From: an uncultured Muribaculaceae bacterium | GTDB lineage: Bacteria > Bacteroidota > Bacteroidia > Bacteroidales > Muribaculaceae | Length of the DNA stretch: 64,000 nucleotides | Assembly: GCA_910586565.1 (NCBI GenBank) | Contig: CAJUIT010000003.1 | Span: 107,863-171,862, forward strand | Reading direction: 5' to 3' | In this document: positions 52,804-61,366 of the stretch, piece by piece | Position numbering within the stretch: position 1 is the stretch's first letter | Layout of the letters: the number at the start of each line of letters is the position of its first letter | The notes under the pieces: model-generated | Told to the model about the DNA's origin: nothing | The model's database searches: none | What the model saw: the letters and a program-made list of their open reading frames with translations, nothing else | Position numbers and translations under genes: made by a program

Positions 52804-55800
52804 ATGAAACATTCACAAACAGGAATCGCCAGGAAATTTTTATTTCTGATGGTGGGTCTGCTTTTCGCCTTCGGAGCGAATGCGCAGACAATCACCGTGC
52901 GCGGCGTCGTCACCGATCCTTCGGGTGAGCCGCTCATCGGTGCAAGTATCCTTGCCGAGGGCACAAGTGCCGGTGCGGCTACCAACATCGATGGTGAGTA
53001 CACCATCAACGTTGCCGCCAACGGAACTCTCGTGTTCTCTTATGTGGGTTATGATACTCAGAAAGTAGCCGTCGACGGCCGCTCGAGCATCAACGTTACC
53101 ATGCAGGAAAACTCAGTTATGCTTAACGAAGTCGTGGCCATCGGTTACGGTACAGTTAAGAAATCCGACGCTACCGGTTCGGTAGCAGTCATCAAGCCCG
53201 ACGAAATCGAGGCCGGTCTTGCAACTTCGGTTCAGGACATGCTCGTAGGTCAGACCCCCGGTGTGGTTGTAACCTCGGGCGGTGGCCCCGAAGGCAGCGC
53301 ACAGATCCGCATCCGTGGTGAGGCTTCTCTGTCGGCCAACAACGACCCCCTTATCGTTGTTGACGGTGTGCCCCTCGACAACAACAGCGTTCAGGGTATG
53401 TCGAACCCCCTTTCGATGATCAACCCCGAAAACATCGAGACCATGACCGTGCTCAAGGATGCTTCGGCAACCGCCATCTACGGTTCGCGCGCATCCAACG
53501 GTGTCATCATCATCACCACCAAGAAGGGTAAATCGGGCAAGCCCCAGATCAGCTTCTCGGCCAACATGTATGTGAACACCCCCCGCAAGACATACAAGAC
53601 CATGTCGACCGCCGACTTCCGCGCAGCCGTTATCGCACGCAGCGCTGAAGGCTCTGCCAACCTCGGCCTCCTCGGCAACGCCGACACCAACTGGCAGGAC
53701 GAAGTGCTCCGCACAACCGTAAGCTCCGACTACAACCTCTCTGTTGGCGGTACCACAGGTAACCTCCCCTACCGCGTGTCGTTGAGCTACACCAACTCCA
53801 ACGGTATCATCAAAACCTCGAAGATGGACCGCGTTGTTGCAGGCTTCAACCTCAACCCCAAATTCTTCAACGATCACCTGCAGGTGAATGCCAACGTGAA
53901 GGGCTACTACCTCCGCAACCAGTTCGGTAACGAAGGTGCCGTTTACAACGCTATCTCCTACAACCCCACCCAGCCCGTCTACACCAACTACGCTCTCGCA
54001 GGCGGTGACTCAGGCATGCAGTACCTCTACAACGGCTACTATCAGCACACCCAGGCTAAATCGAAACAGGGTCAGGATGGTCTCGGCTTCATGTCGAACG
54101 CCGACATCAACCCCGTGTCGAACCTCATGGAACGCAACAACTACGCCAACGTTTACCGCAGCAACGGTAACCTGCAGTTGGACTACTCGTTCCACTTCCT
54201 CCCCGAACTCCACGCTAACCTCAACCTCGGTTACGACGTGAGCAAAACCAACGAAGCCAACATCGTTGCCCCCAACTCGGGTATCTCCTGGAAAGACGGC
54301 TACGAACAGTATGGTGGCGGCTACCGCAAAGACACCTACCAGTTCAAGAGCAACACCCTCCTCGATTTCTACCTCAACTACAAGAAAGATTTCGATGCCA
54401 TCCACTCCGGTCTTGATGTAACCGCCGGTTACTCATGGCAGCGTTTCTATGAGGAGAACCACAACGCAGGTGATGTTCCCACCACCGGTCAGTTCTACTA
54501 TCCCACCAACGCAGCCGGCAACTACGGCGTAAGCTCGCTCGCCAGCAACGTTTACTACCTCAACTACGTTCCCGGTTCGGAAGCTAACGTAGGCGTTCCC
54601 TTCATCCCCAGCCCCCTGAGCGAGGATGGCGTTTACTACTACAAGGAACACCTGCAGCTCCTCTCGTTCTTCGGCCGTTTGAACTACACCTTCATGGGCC
54701 GCTACCTCCTCACGGCAACAGTCCGCGGCGATGCAACCTCACGCTTCTCGAAGAACAACCGCTGGGGTGTGTTCCCCTCGGTGGCTCTCGGTTGGAAAAT
54801 CAACGACGAAGCCTGGATGCAGGGTGCAGCCGGTTGGCTGAGCGACCTTAAACTCCGCCTCGGCTGGGGTCAGACAGGTCAGCAGGCCGTAGGTTCAACC
54901 AACAACTACACCACCACCTACCAGCAGAGCCAGGGCACCGTTCTCTATCCCAACGGTCTCTATGGCTGGTACAACCCCTACTTCCCCAACGGTGTGAACC
55001 CCAACCTCAAGTGGGAAACCACAACCACATGGAACGGCGCGTTTGACTTCGGCTTCTTCAACAACCGCATCACCGGTAGCGTTGAAGGTTACTACCGCAA
55101 GACAACCGACCTTCTCTCCTACATCAACGTTCCCGCCGGTTCTTCAACCGTCGACATGCTCAACAGCAACATCGGCGACCTCGAGAACTACGGTGTTGAA
55201 TTCAGCATTCAGGCAAAACCCATCGTTACCAACGACTTCACCTGGACTGTTAACTACAACGTAGGCTGGAACCACAACGAAATCACCAAGCTCAACGACA
55301 ACGATGCCGTTTACACCACCGGCGACGGCGTGGGCAACGCAGGCACTGTTATGGTTAACGCCGTTGGCTACCCCGCAAGCTCGTTCTACCTCTACCAGCA
55401 GGTTTACGACGAGAACGGCGCTCCCATCGAAGGTGTTTACGTTGACCAGGACGGTAACGGCACAATCGACCAGAACGATAAGGTGATCAACCACTCCAAG
55501 AACCCCAAGGTGACCATGACATTCGGCACCTCGCTCCGCTACAAGAGCTGGGACTTCGGTTTCAACCTCCGTGCTTCGCTCGGCAACTACGTCTACAACA
55601 ACATCGAGGCTTCCGAAGCCAACTACGCACGCATGTTCCAGTATGGTCTCCACAACCTCGTTCAGGCCGACTACTACTTCGAATCGGAACAGAAGATGAG
55701 CGACTACTATCTGCGTAACGCCTCATACCTGCGCTGCGACAACATCACCCTCGGCTACACCTGGGAGAACCTGCTCAACGATAACCTCCGCCTGCGTCTC

Positions 55801-55932
55801 TTCGCCGGTGTTCAGAATCCGTTCGTTATCACCAAGTACAACGGCACCGACCCCGAATTCTCAAGCGGTATCGAATCGAGCCCCTATCCCAAGGCTACAA
55901 CCTACTCGCTGGGTCTCGTTGCAACATTCTAA
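52804..55932 (+). CDS. SusC/RagA-type TonB-linked outer-membrane transporter
   Basis: A 1042-residue glycan importer. Signal peptide (to about 28, FGANAQ), then the carboxypeptidase-D-like domain (TVRGVVTDPSGEPLIGAS), the SusC signature LNEVVAIGYGTVKKSDATGS with the plug domain (VQDMLVGQTPGVVV...LIVVDGVPLDNN...YGSRASNGVIIITTKKG), and a 22-strand barrel ending in ATF. Codon use is extremely biased toward C-ending codons (AAC, TAC, CTC), suggesting high expression. It pairs with the SusD gene 31 bp downstream to form the lidded importer. The substrate is probably an oligosaccharide; alpha-glucan is plausible from the SusE/F partners but unproven. Confidence 0.95.
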   Translation: MKHSQTGIARKFLFLMVGLLFAFGANAQTITVRGVVTDPSGEPLIGASILAEGTSAGAATNIDGEYTINVAANGTLVFSYVGYDTQKVAVDGRSSINVTMQENSVMLNEVVAIGYGTVKKSDATGSVAVIKPDEIEAGLATSVQDMLVGQTPGVVVTSGGGPEGSAQIRIRGEASLSANNDPLIVVDGVPLDNNSVQGMSNPLSMINPENIETMTVLKDASATAIYGSRASNGVIIITTKKGKSGKPQISFSANMYVNTPRKTYKTMSTADFRAAVIARSAEGSANLGLLGNADTNWQDEVLRTTVSSDYNLSVGGTTGNLPYRVSLSYTNSNGIIKTSKMDRVVAGFNLNPKFFNDHLQVNANVKGYYLRNQFGNEGAVYNAISYNPTQPVYTNYALAGGDSGMQYLYNGYYQHTQAKSKQGQDGLGFMSNADINPVSNLMERNNYANVYRSNGNLQLDYSFHFLPELHANLNLGYDVSKTNEANIVAPNSGISWKDGYEQYGGGYRKDTYQFKSNTLLDFYLNYKKDFDAIHSGLDVTAGYSWQRFYEENHNAGDVPTTGQFYYPTNAAGNYGVSSLASNVYYLNYVPGSEANVGVPFIPSPLSEDGVYYYKEHLQLLSFFGRLNYTFMGRYLLTATVRGDATSRFSKNNRWGVFPSVALGWKINDEAWMQGAAGWLSDLKLRLGWGQTGQQAVGSTNNYTTTYQQSQGTVLYPNGLYGWYNPYFPNGVNPNLKWETTTTWNGAFDFGFFNNRITGSVEGYYRKTTDLLSYINVPAGSSTVDMLNSNIGDLENYGVEFSIQAKPIVTNDFTWTVNYNVGWNHNEITKLNDNDAVYTTGDGVGNAGTVMVNAVGYPASSFYLYQQVYDENGAPIEGVYVDQDGNGTIDQNDKVINHSKNPKVTMTFGTSLRYKSWDFGFNLRASLGNYVYNNIEASEANYARMFQYGLHNLVQADYYFESEQKMSDYYLRNASYLRCDNITLGYTWENLLNDNLRLRLFAGVQNPFVITKYNGTDPEFSSGIESSPYPKATTYSLGLVATF

Positions 55933-55963
55933 TATCCAATCTCCCTTTTAACAGAACATTACA

Positions 55964-57553
55964 ATGAAAATCAACAAATATCTGATGCTCGGCGGCGCGG
56001 CGTTGGCTTTGGGATTCACCTCCTGTGTCAACGACCTCGACCTCGAACCCATCAACCCCACCGAGATTTTTGCCGATCCCAGCAATCCCGAGTGGCTTCA
56101 GAATGCCTTTGCGCAGTGCTACGCCACTATGGCTTTCTCGAGCAACAGCGGTGCCGGTGACTCCAACATCTCCACCCCCGACGCCGGTATGTCGGCCTAC
56201 AACCGCATCATCTTCTCCTTCCAGGAATATGCTTCCGACGAAGCCTTCTGGATTTGGGAGGATAACGGTTACCGCGAACTCGTGACCAACACCTTCTCTG
56301 CCGGCAACAAGCAGGTTGAGGTTTGCTACTCGCGCCTCTATCAGCACGTGGCTGTGTGCAACCAGTTCCTCTCCGACATCGACGGCGAGGATAACGATGC
56401 CGCCAACCAGATGCGCACCGAAGTGCGTGCCCTCCGCGCAATGACCTACTACTGGCTTTGCGACCTCTGGGGCAACGTTTCATTCGGCGTTGATGCCCCC
56501 GACGGAACCGCCCTTCCCCAGATTCCCCGTGCTGAGCTCTATTCATGGCTCGTGGGTGAACTCGAGGATATCGTCGACAACGGCGTGTGGGCAACTCCCA
56601 CCCCCTACGGCCGCGTAGGCAAGGATGGTGCCGAAGCTCTTCTGGCCCGCGTTTACCTTAACGCCGAAGTTTACACCAACGGTGCTGTTTCGGCTTGGAG
56701 CAAGTGCGTTACCCGTTGCAACAACGTCATCAACCGTCACAAGGGTGGTGGCTTCAAGGGATCCGGTCTTGCCGAGAACTACCTCTACCTCTTCTGCCGC
56801 AACAACTCAGAGTATATGCCCGGCGGCGGCAACACTGCCGAGAACGAAATCCTCTGGGGTCTGGCATTCGACTCGTTCAAGGGTCAGAGCTACGGCGGTG
56901 CAACATTCCTGCTCAACGGCGCTCTGTCGGAAGGTATGTATGGCACAACCGAGCCCTGGAGCTGTATCGGTGCCCGTGAGGACCTCTCCCGCCGCTTCGA
57001 GGCTTATCCCAACGACGTGCGCTGGAGCCTCTGGATTCGCGACGGCCGCACCATCGAGAATGGTGGCTTCCTCGATTTCTCAATCGCAGGCTACCAGCCC
57101 ATCAAGTGGACCGGTCTCACCAAAACCACCGGTGGCCAGTTCTCACCCGATGTTATCTCAACTGCATTCGCCAACTGCGACTTCGCTTTCATCCGTCTGG
57201 CCGACCTCTACCTGATGCGTGCCGAGTGCTACCTCCACGGTGCAGGCGACCGCGCAGAAGCTGTTGAGGGTCTGTCGCTCATCCGCGAGCGCGCCGGTCT
57301 CCCCGCATGGGGTGGTTCCGACCTCACCGCCGACAACCTTCTCGACGAACGTTCGCGCGAGCTCTACTTCGAGATGACCCGTCGTTCCGACCTCATCCGC
57401 TTCGGCAAATATGTAGGTCCCACCCAGGCTCTCTGGTCGTGGAAGGGCAACTCGGCTACAGGTACCAACATCTCCGACCGCTACAAGCTGCTCCCCATTC
57501 CCACCAACATCATCTCGGCTCAGACCGAACTCAAGCAGAACACCGGTTATTGA
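55964..57553 (+). CDS. SusD/RagB-type surface glycan-binding lipoprotein
   Basis: A 529-residue lipoprotein forming the lid on the SusC barrel. The lipobox is GFTSC, with Cys21 followed by VNDLDLEPINP, so acidic residues close to the Cys match the surface-export signal. The helical TPR-like fold is visible in the RALRAMTYYWLCDLWGNV segment (family hallmark A..Y..L...FG.V) and in the C-terminal LYLMRAECYLHGAGDRAEAVEGLSLIRERAG and DERSRELYFE(M) motifs. Strong codon bias as in susC. Binding specificity cannot be read from sequence. Confidence 0.95.
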   Translation: MKINKYLMLGGAALALGFTSCVNDLDLEPINPTEIFADPSNPEWLQNAFAQCYATMAFSSNSGAGDSNISTPDAGMSAYNRIIFSFQEYASDEAFWIWEDNGYRELVTNTFSAGNKQVEVCYSRLYQHVAVCNQFLSDIDGEDNDAANQMRTEVRALRAMTYYWLCDLWGNVSFGVDAPDGTALPQIPRAELYSWLVGELEDIVDNGVWATPTPYGRVGKDGAEALLARVYLNAEVYTNGAVSAWSKCVTRCNNVINRHKGGGFKGSGLAENYLYLFCRNNSEYMPGGGNTAENEILWGLAFDSFKGQSYGGATFLLNGALSEGMYGTTEPWSCIGAREDLSRRFEAYPNDVRWSLWIRDGRTIENGGFLDFSIAGYQPIKWTGLTKTTGGQFSPDVISTAFANCDFAFIRLADLYLMRAECYLHGAGDRAEAVEGLSLIRERAGLPAWGGSDLTADNLLDERSRELYFEMTRRSDLIRFGKYVGPTQALWSWKGNSATGTNISDRYKLLPIPTNIISAQTELKQNTGY

Positions 57554-57613
57554 TAGCAAGGTGTGTGCAACACACTCACAAAAGTGTTAACATTAAATTT
57601 CACTACAACAGCA

Positions 57614-58489
57614 ATGAAAAAACTTTCGATAATGTTTGCCGCCCTTGCAACCGCAGTTGCTTTCAGCTCCTGCGAGACAAGCAGGGATGACAATCCCGTG
57701 CTCTCCACCCATGAAGGTGAGCCGGTGGTGAACTTCCTCAACGATCCTGTGATGCAGGACCAGTACATCGAGTTCACCACAGAGAACGAAGCAGGTATGC
57801 TCCAGCTCACCTGCTCACAGCCCGAAGAGTATGGCTACGCAGCATCTGCACGCTACAAGGTGCAGGTGTCGATGACCGAGGATTTCGCCGAATTCCGCGA
57901 GCTCAACACAGCCTACCCCGACTGCTCTGAAATCACTCCCGTGAACAAGAACCTCGCTGAGGCCATCTGCGAGCTGCTTCAGGTGAAGGAGCTTACCGAC
58001 CTCCCCGAAGGCTACTATCCCATGTATGTGCGTCTGCGCGCCGACATCTACACCGAGCTTGGTGAAGTTGTGCCCAACACAACCTACCTCTCCAACGTGG
58101 TTGCATTCAAACACGTGCGTGTTAACTACCTCGCTGTTTGGGTTGCCGACGTTCCCCAGGATCTCTACCTCATCGGTACAATGAACGGTTGGGCTGCCGA
58201 CGACGCCTACAAGTTCTACACCGGCACCGAGAAGAACACATGGGTAACACGTAAGATTACCATCCCCGCAGGCGAAAGCTTCAAGGTTTCTCCCGCAACT
58301 TGGAACGACAAGTTCAACGGCGAGGCCTTCAACGCCGGTCTCAACCAGGTTGGTATCACCGTGGGTCAGCCCTACACCCTCTATGTGTCACAGGATTCAA
58401 GCGACATCCCCTTGAGCGAGAACTTCAGCGGTATCGCACAGCTCGAATACAAGGGTGGAGCCTACATCCTCACTCTCATTCCCGATTAA
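57614..58489 (+). CDS. SusE-type surface glycan-binding lipoprotein
   Basis: A 291-residue lipoprotein from ATG 57614 (MKKLSIMFAALATAVAFSSC). The upstream in-frame ATG at 57563 gives an implausible leader and is rejected. Cys20 is followed by ETSRDD, an acidic export signal. An N-terminal SusE domain (YKVQVSMTEDFAEFREL, YPMYVRLRADI) is followed by a C-terminal carbohydrate-binding module starting LYLIGTMNGWAADD with FKVSPATWNDKF, the module type found in starch-binding SusE and SusF. The gene starts 60 bp after susD. A strong G/C hairpin separates it from the next gene. Confidence 0.88.
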   Translation: MKKLSIMFAALATAVAFSSCETSRDDNPVLSTHEGEPVVNFLNDPVMQDQYIEFTTENEAGMLQLTCSQPEEYGYAASARYKVQVSMTEDFAEFRELNTAYPDCSEITPVNKNLAEAICELLQVKELTDLPEGYYPMYVRLRADIYTELGEVVPNTTYLSNVVAFKHVRVNYLAVWVADVPQDLYLIGTMNGWAADDAYKFYTGTEKNTWVTRKITIPAGESFKVSPATWNDKFNGEAFNAGLNQVGITVGQPYTLYVSQDSSDIPLSENFSGIAQLEYKGGAYILTLIPD

Positions 58490-58529
58490 TCACCGGCTGA
58501 AAGGATTTTTTGACCGCATAACCGCAAAA

Positions 58530-58552
58530 GCCCCGCCCCGCGCGGGCGGGGC
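58530..58552 (+). promoter_or_regulatory. G/C-rich hairpin between susE and susF
   Basis: GCCCCGCCC (58530-58538) pairs perfectly with 58544-58552 around a CGCGC loop in the 126-bp gap. No T-run follows, so attenuation or a message-processing/stability barrier is likelier than full termination. Confidence 0.6.
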
Positions 58553-58615
58553 ACCGCGGAGCGGCAATCGAATCCACGTCACCTTAAACGTAAAAACCTT
58601 TAAGACAAAACTAAA

Positions 58616-60064
58616 ATGAATAAATTTAGCATATTGATGCTGGGCGCGCTTGCAATGGCTGCCGCTTCATGCGACGACAAGTCGCCCGAAGTGCCCGCGA
58701 TGCAGGCAAACCCTCAGGAGCCTATCCTCGCAGCCGGCGACATTGAGGCAGTCGTAATTGGCCCCCTCGCCGAGACCGGTGTGTTCGCTCTCGAAACAGC
58801 TCCCGTTAACGTTGAGGTTGTCACCACAACCGCAACCGCCGACCTCCCCGAAGGTGCAACCGTGCGCTACGTGTTCGAGCTCGCCAACTCGGCCGATTTC
58901 ACATCAGTGAAAGAAGTGCCCGTCACCATGAATAGCGGCGTGGCTGTAGTTTCGTCGGCCGACTGGAACGAGGCTCACATCGCCCTCTTCGGCAAGAGCC
59001 CCAAAGAGAAAACTGCCTACTGGCGCATCCCCGTGTATGTTGACCTCGACGGTACCTCCTACCGCTACAGCAGCACCGACTACTACGCAGCTCAGGGTTC
59101 AATCGTTGAAACCTGCAAGGATGCCGGCTTCACCATCAGCAGCGCCTACTACTTCGTGGGCACACTCAACGGCTGGAGCATCGCTGCCGCCGACGCAGCT
59201 CCCTTCAAGTTCGATCACTCTGCCGCCGACGTTTACGACGACCCCGTGTTCACCTTGAAGATTGAAATCACCGAAGAACAGCTCGAAGAAGCAGGCTACC
59301 AGATTTGGTGGAAGATTGCTTCGCAGGAAGCTATCGACGACCAGAACTGGGATATCCTCTACGGTCCTGAAGAAAATGGCGACGAGAACCTCGCCGGCAT
59401 GCTCTTCGGCGACGGCGCAGGCCAGTCGGGCGTTATCACCGAATCGGGCAAATTCAACGTTGTCATCAACATGGAAGAGATGACCTACGACATCCAGCCC
59501 ATCCTTCTGCCCGACTATGTTGCTGTTCCCAGCAACGCCAACGGTTGGGGTGAAGGTGGTCCCCGTCTGTGGTACACCAACAACGAAACCAAGCCCTACT
59601 TCTACGGCTGCGCAGTTGTTAACAACACCGATGGTGGCTACAAGTTCATCTGGGACGGCACATGGATCGGCTTCGACGAGTCAACCGGCAAGCTTTCTCC
59701 CTCAGCAAGTGACAACATCCGCGCTCCCAAGGATGCCAACACCCTCTACTGGTTCACCGTCAACACCGTTGACATGACCTACACCATCGACGAGGTTACC
59801 TCAATCGGCGTTATCGGCGACTTCAACAGCTGGGCTGCCGACGTGAATATGACACCCGACGCTACTCTGCTCAAGTGGAGTGCCGACGTGAACCTCTCGG
59901 GCGCATGGAAAATCCGCGTTAACGAAAACTGGGATATGAATTATGGTGGCGACATCGCCAACCCCGTTCTCGACGGCGACAACTTCTCAGGCTTCGACGG
60001 TCTCTGCACCGTGACCATCGACTTCTCGAACAACGCACCCATCGTCACCGTGGTTGCAAAATAA
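58616..60064 (+). CDS. SusF-type multi-module glycan-binding lipoprotein
   Basis: A 482-residue lipoprotein. The lipobox is AAASC, with Cys19 followed by DDKSPE, a clear acidic export signal. A SusE-like N-domain (about 40-165) precedes three carbohydrate-binding-like modules: YYFVGTLNGWSIAAAD (about 177-298), YVAVPSNANGWGEGGP (about 302-393) and IGVIGDFNSWAADVNM (about 396-482). The G-x-x-N-x-W cores are those of SusE/SusF starch-binding modules, which argues for an alpha-glucan target by family analogy. It is the last gene of the locus, followed by a terminator at 60092-60125; no glycoside hydrolase or SusR follows. Confidence 0.87.
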   Translation: MNKFSILMLGALAMAAASCDDKSPEVPAMQANPQEPILAAGDIEAVVIGPLAETGVFALETAPVNVEVVTTTATADLPEGATVRYVFELANSADFTSVKEVPVTMNSGVAVVSSADWNEAHIALFGKSPKEKTAYWRIPVYVDLDGTSYRYSSTDYYAAQGSIVETCKDAGFTISSAYYFVGTLNGWSIAAADAAPFKFDHSAADVYDDPVFTLKIEITEEQLEEAGYQIWWKIASQEAIDDQNWDILYGPEENGDENLAGMLFGDGAGQSGVITESGKFNVVINMEEMTYDIQPILLPDYVAVPSNANGWGEGGPRLWYTNNETKPYFYGCAVVNNTDGGYKFIWDGTWIGFDESTGKLSPSASDNIRAPKDANTLYWFTVNTVDMTYTIDEVTSIGVIGDFNSWAADVNMTPDATLLKWSADVNLSGAWKIRVNENWDMNYGGDIANPVLDGDNFSGFDGLCTVTIDFSNNAPIVTVVAK

Positions 60065-60091
60065 TTCCCGTCACTCCCTTTATGACACCAC

Positions 60092-60125
60092 AAGGTGCCG
60101 ACCCTCCCCGGGCCGGCACCTTTTC
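60092..60125 (+). terminator. Terminator of susCDEF
   Basis: A 9-bp stem AAGGTGCCG (60092-60100) with CGGCACCTT (60114-60122), partly extended inside, ending in a TTTT run; 28 bp after the stop codon. Confidence 0.85.
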
Positions 60126-60177
60126 TGTTCCCCACCCGTTCTATCCCCCTCCCGTTTTCTGTTCCCCTCCCGCGCCT

Positions 60178-60440
60178 CATTCGGCGCAGCCGCACGTAGA
60201 GCCGCCATACATGGCGGCTCGCACCACCTCACCGCCACCATCTCACCGAACGCGGAATAATTATAGCTCACAGATTCCGCAGATTCCACAGATTTTTTTT
60301 CATGAGCAAAGCTGCTCCCCCGGCAGCCTAATCCGTGAAATCCGCGTAATCCGTGAGAAATAAACCTCCCCATTTCAGCGAGCACCCTTAACGGAGCCGC
60401 CATGTATGGCGGCTCTACGTGCGGCTTCGCCGAGTGCTCG
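60178..60440. repeat. Mirror-image palindromic element, full copy 1
   Basis: Outer arms: a CATTCGGCGCAGCCGCACGT segment with hairpin GCCGCCATACATGGCGGC (60199-60220) on the left, and its reverse complement (hairpin at 60394-60415, then TCTACGTGCGGCTTCGCCGA) on the right. Inner arms: 60267-60294 (CTCACAGATTCCGCAGATTC...) against 60330-60357. The whole 263-bp unit can fold as one nested structure. Confidence 0.85.
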
Positions 60441-60462
60441 CGCGCGAAGCCACACACCCACA

Positions 60463-60704
60463 AGTGGTCGGAGACCACGGGGCTGTTGTTAACCCCACCA
60501 TATAGCCGCCTTAGCGGCGTTTGGTGGGGATTGGGGTATCGGTGAAAGGCGCAACCTTGGAGAGGTGCGCCGCGCATGCGGCATCTTAAATCATCGCACC
60601 TCTCCAAGGTTGCGATGAGCGTCTGATTACAGGAGTCCCCACCAAACGCCGCTAAGGCGGCTCTATGGTGGGGTTACCCTATAACCCCGTGGTCTCCGAC
60701 CACT
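60463..60704. repeat. 242-bp nearly perfect long inverted repeat
   Basis: Three paired segments are visible: 60463-60482 with 60685-60704 (20 bp, perfect), 60491-60530 with 60636-60675 (40 bp, one mismatch) and 60550-60569 with 60595-60614 (20 bp, perfect), around a 25-nt terminal loop. The arms themselves contain small hairpins such as GCCGCCTTAGCGGC. No coding content. Confidence 0.92.
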
Positions 60705-60812
60705 CGCTGCTTCGGGTTGCTGTACATCGCCCCATAGAGCCATCCATAGCAACCGCCATCCCGCTGTAAGCAGTTTTTAGTTTTAAGTTTTTAGAAGCTG
60801 CGCATGAACGTA

Positions 60813-61044
60813 GAGCCGCCATACATGGCGGCTTGGGGGGCGGGCAGTCGTTTCCGGTAGCAAGTCTATTGGGAGGCGGTGCAGCCCCATTCACGGTCGT
60901 GGAAGTGTCGCTTGTCGGCTGCCCCTGGCAGCCTAATCCGTGAAAGCCGCGTAATCCGTGAGAAATAAACCTCCCCATTTCAGCGAGCACCCTTAACGGA
61001 GCCGCCATGTATGGCGGCTCTACGTGCGGCTGCGCCGAATGCTC
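60813..61044. repeat. Palindromic element, partial copy 2
   Basis: Left hairpin at 60813-60834; the right half 60927-61044 matches 60322-60439 (118 bp, three mismatches, offset 605 bp), including the hairpin at 60999-61020. The left inner arm has been replaced by unrelated sequence. Confidence 0.85.
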
Positions 61045-61240
61045 TCCGGGGAAGCGTCTGATAACTTACAATTACACAGCGAGACTTAATCCGCGTAATC
61101 CGTGAGAAATTATAACCGGGTATTTCTGCGGCCAGCTCGGCCTTAACTATCTTTAACATCCAAATTCCTCCCATTTGTCATTTTATTTTCCCCACGTGGA
61201 TAATTATGCGTAATTTTACAGCGAAAATCGATAGCTGCGG

Positions 61241-61270
61241 TTTGCAACGAGCGATTGCTTAATAATCTTG
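61241..61270 (+). promoter_or_regulatory. Candidate promoter of the secreted protein at 61367
   Basis: TTTG (61241-61244), 18 nt, TAATCTTG (61263-61270), one mismatch and slightly short spacing; about 96 bp upstream of the start codon. Confidence 0.45.
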
Positions 61271-61366
61271 AAAACAAGGAATTTAGCCAATCGGTGTGTT
61301 GCGCTGAGGTAGCTGTTTGTTTATTCGCCGACAACATAATTATATTTAACCATAACTCTAATTTTT

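Larger units (their letters stand above)
60065..61366. other. 1.3-kb gene-free block rich in nested inverted repeats
   Basis: After the terminator at 60092-60125 this block contains a mirror-image element (60178-60440), a 242-bp long inverted repeat (60463-60704), a partial second copy of the mirror element (60813-61044) and an AT-richer upstream region of the next gene with a promoter candidate. Short open frames here translate the repeats and show no protein-like character. Confidence 0.8.

Noticed and set aside
60082..61174. Several short open frames (for example with AARRAAIHGGS or LIREIRVIREK translations)
   Set aside because: All coincide with the palindromic repeats, recur in both orientations and have no start context; they are repeat artefacts.
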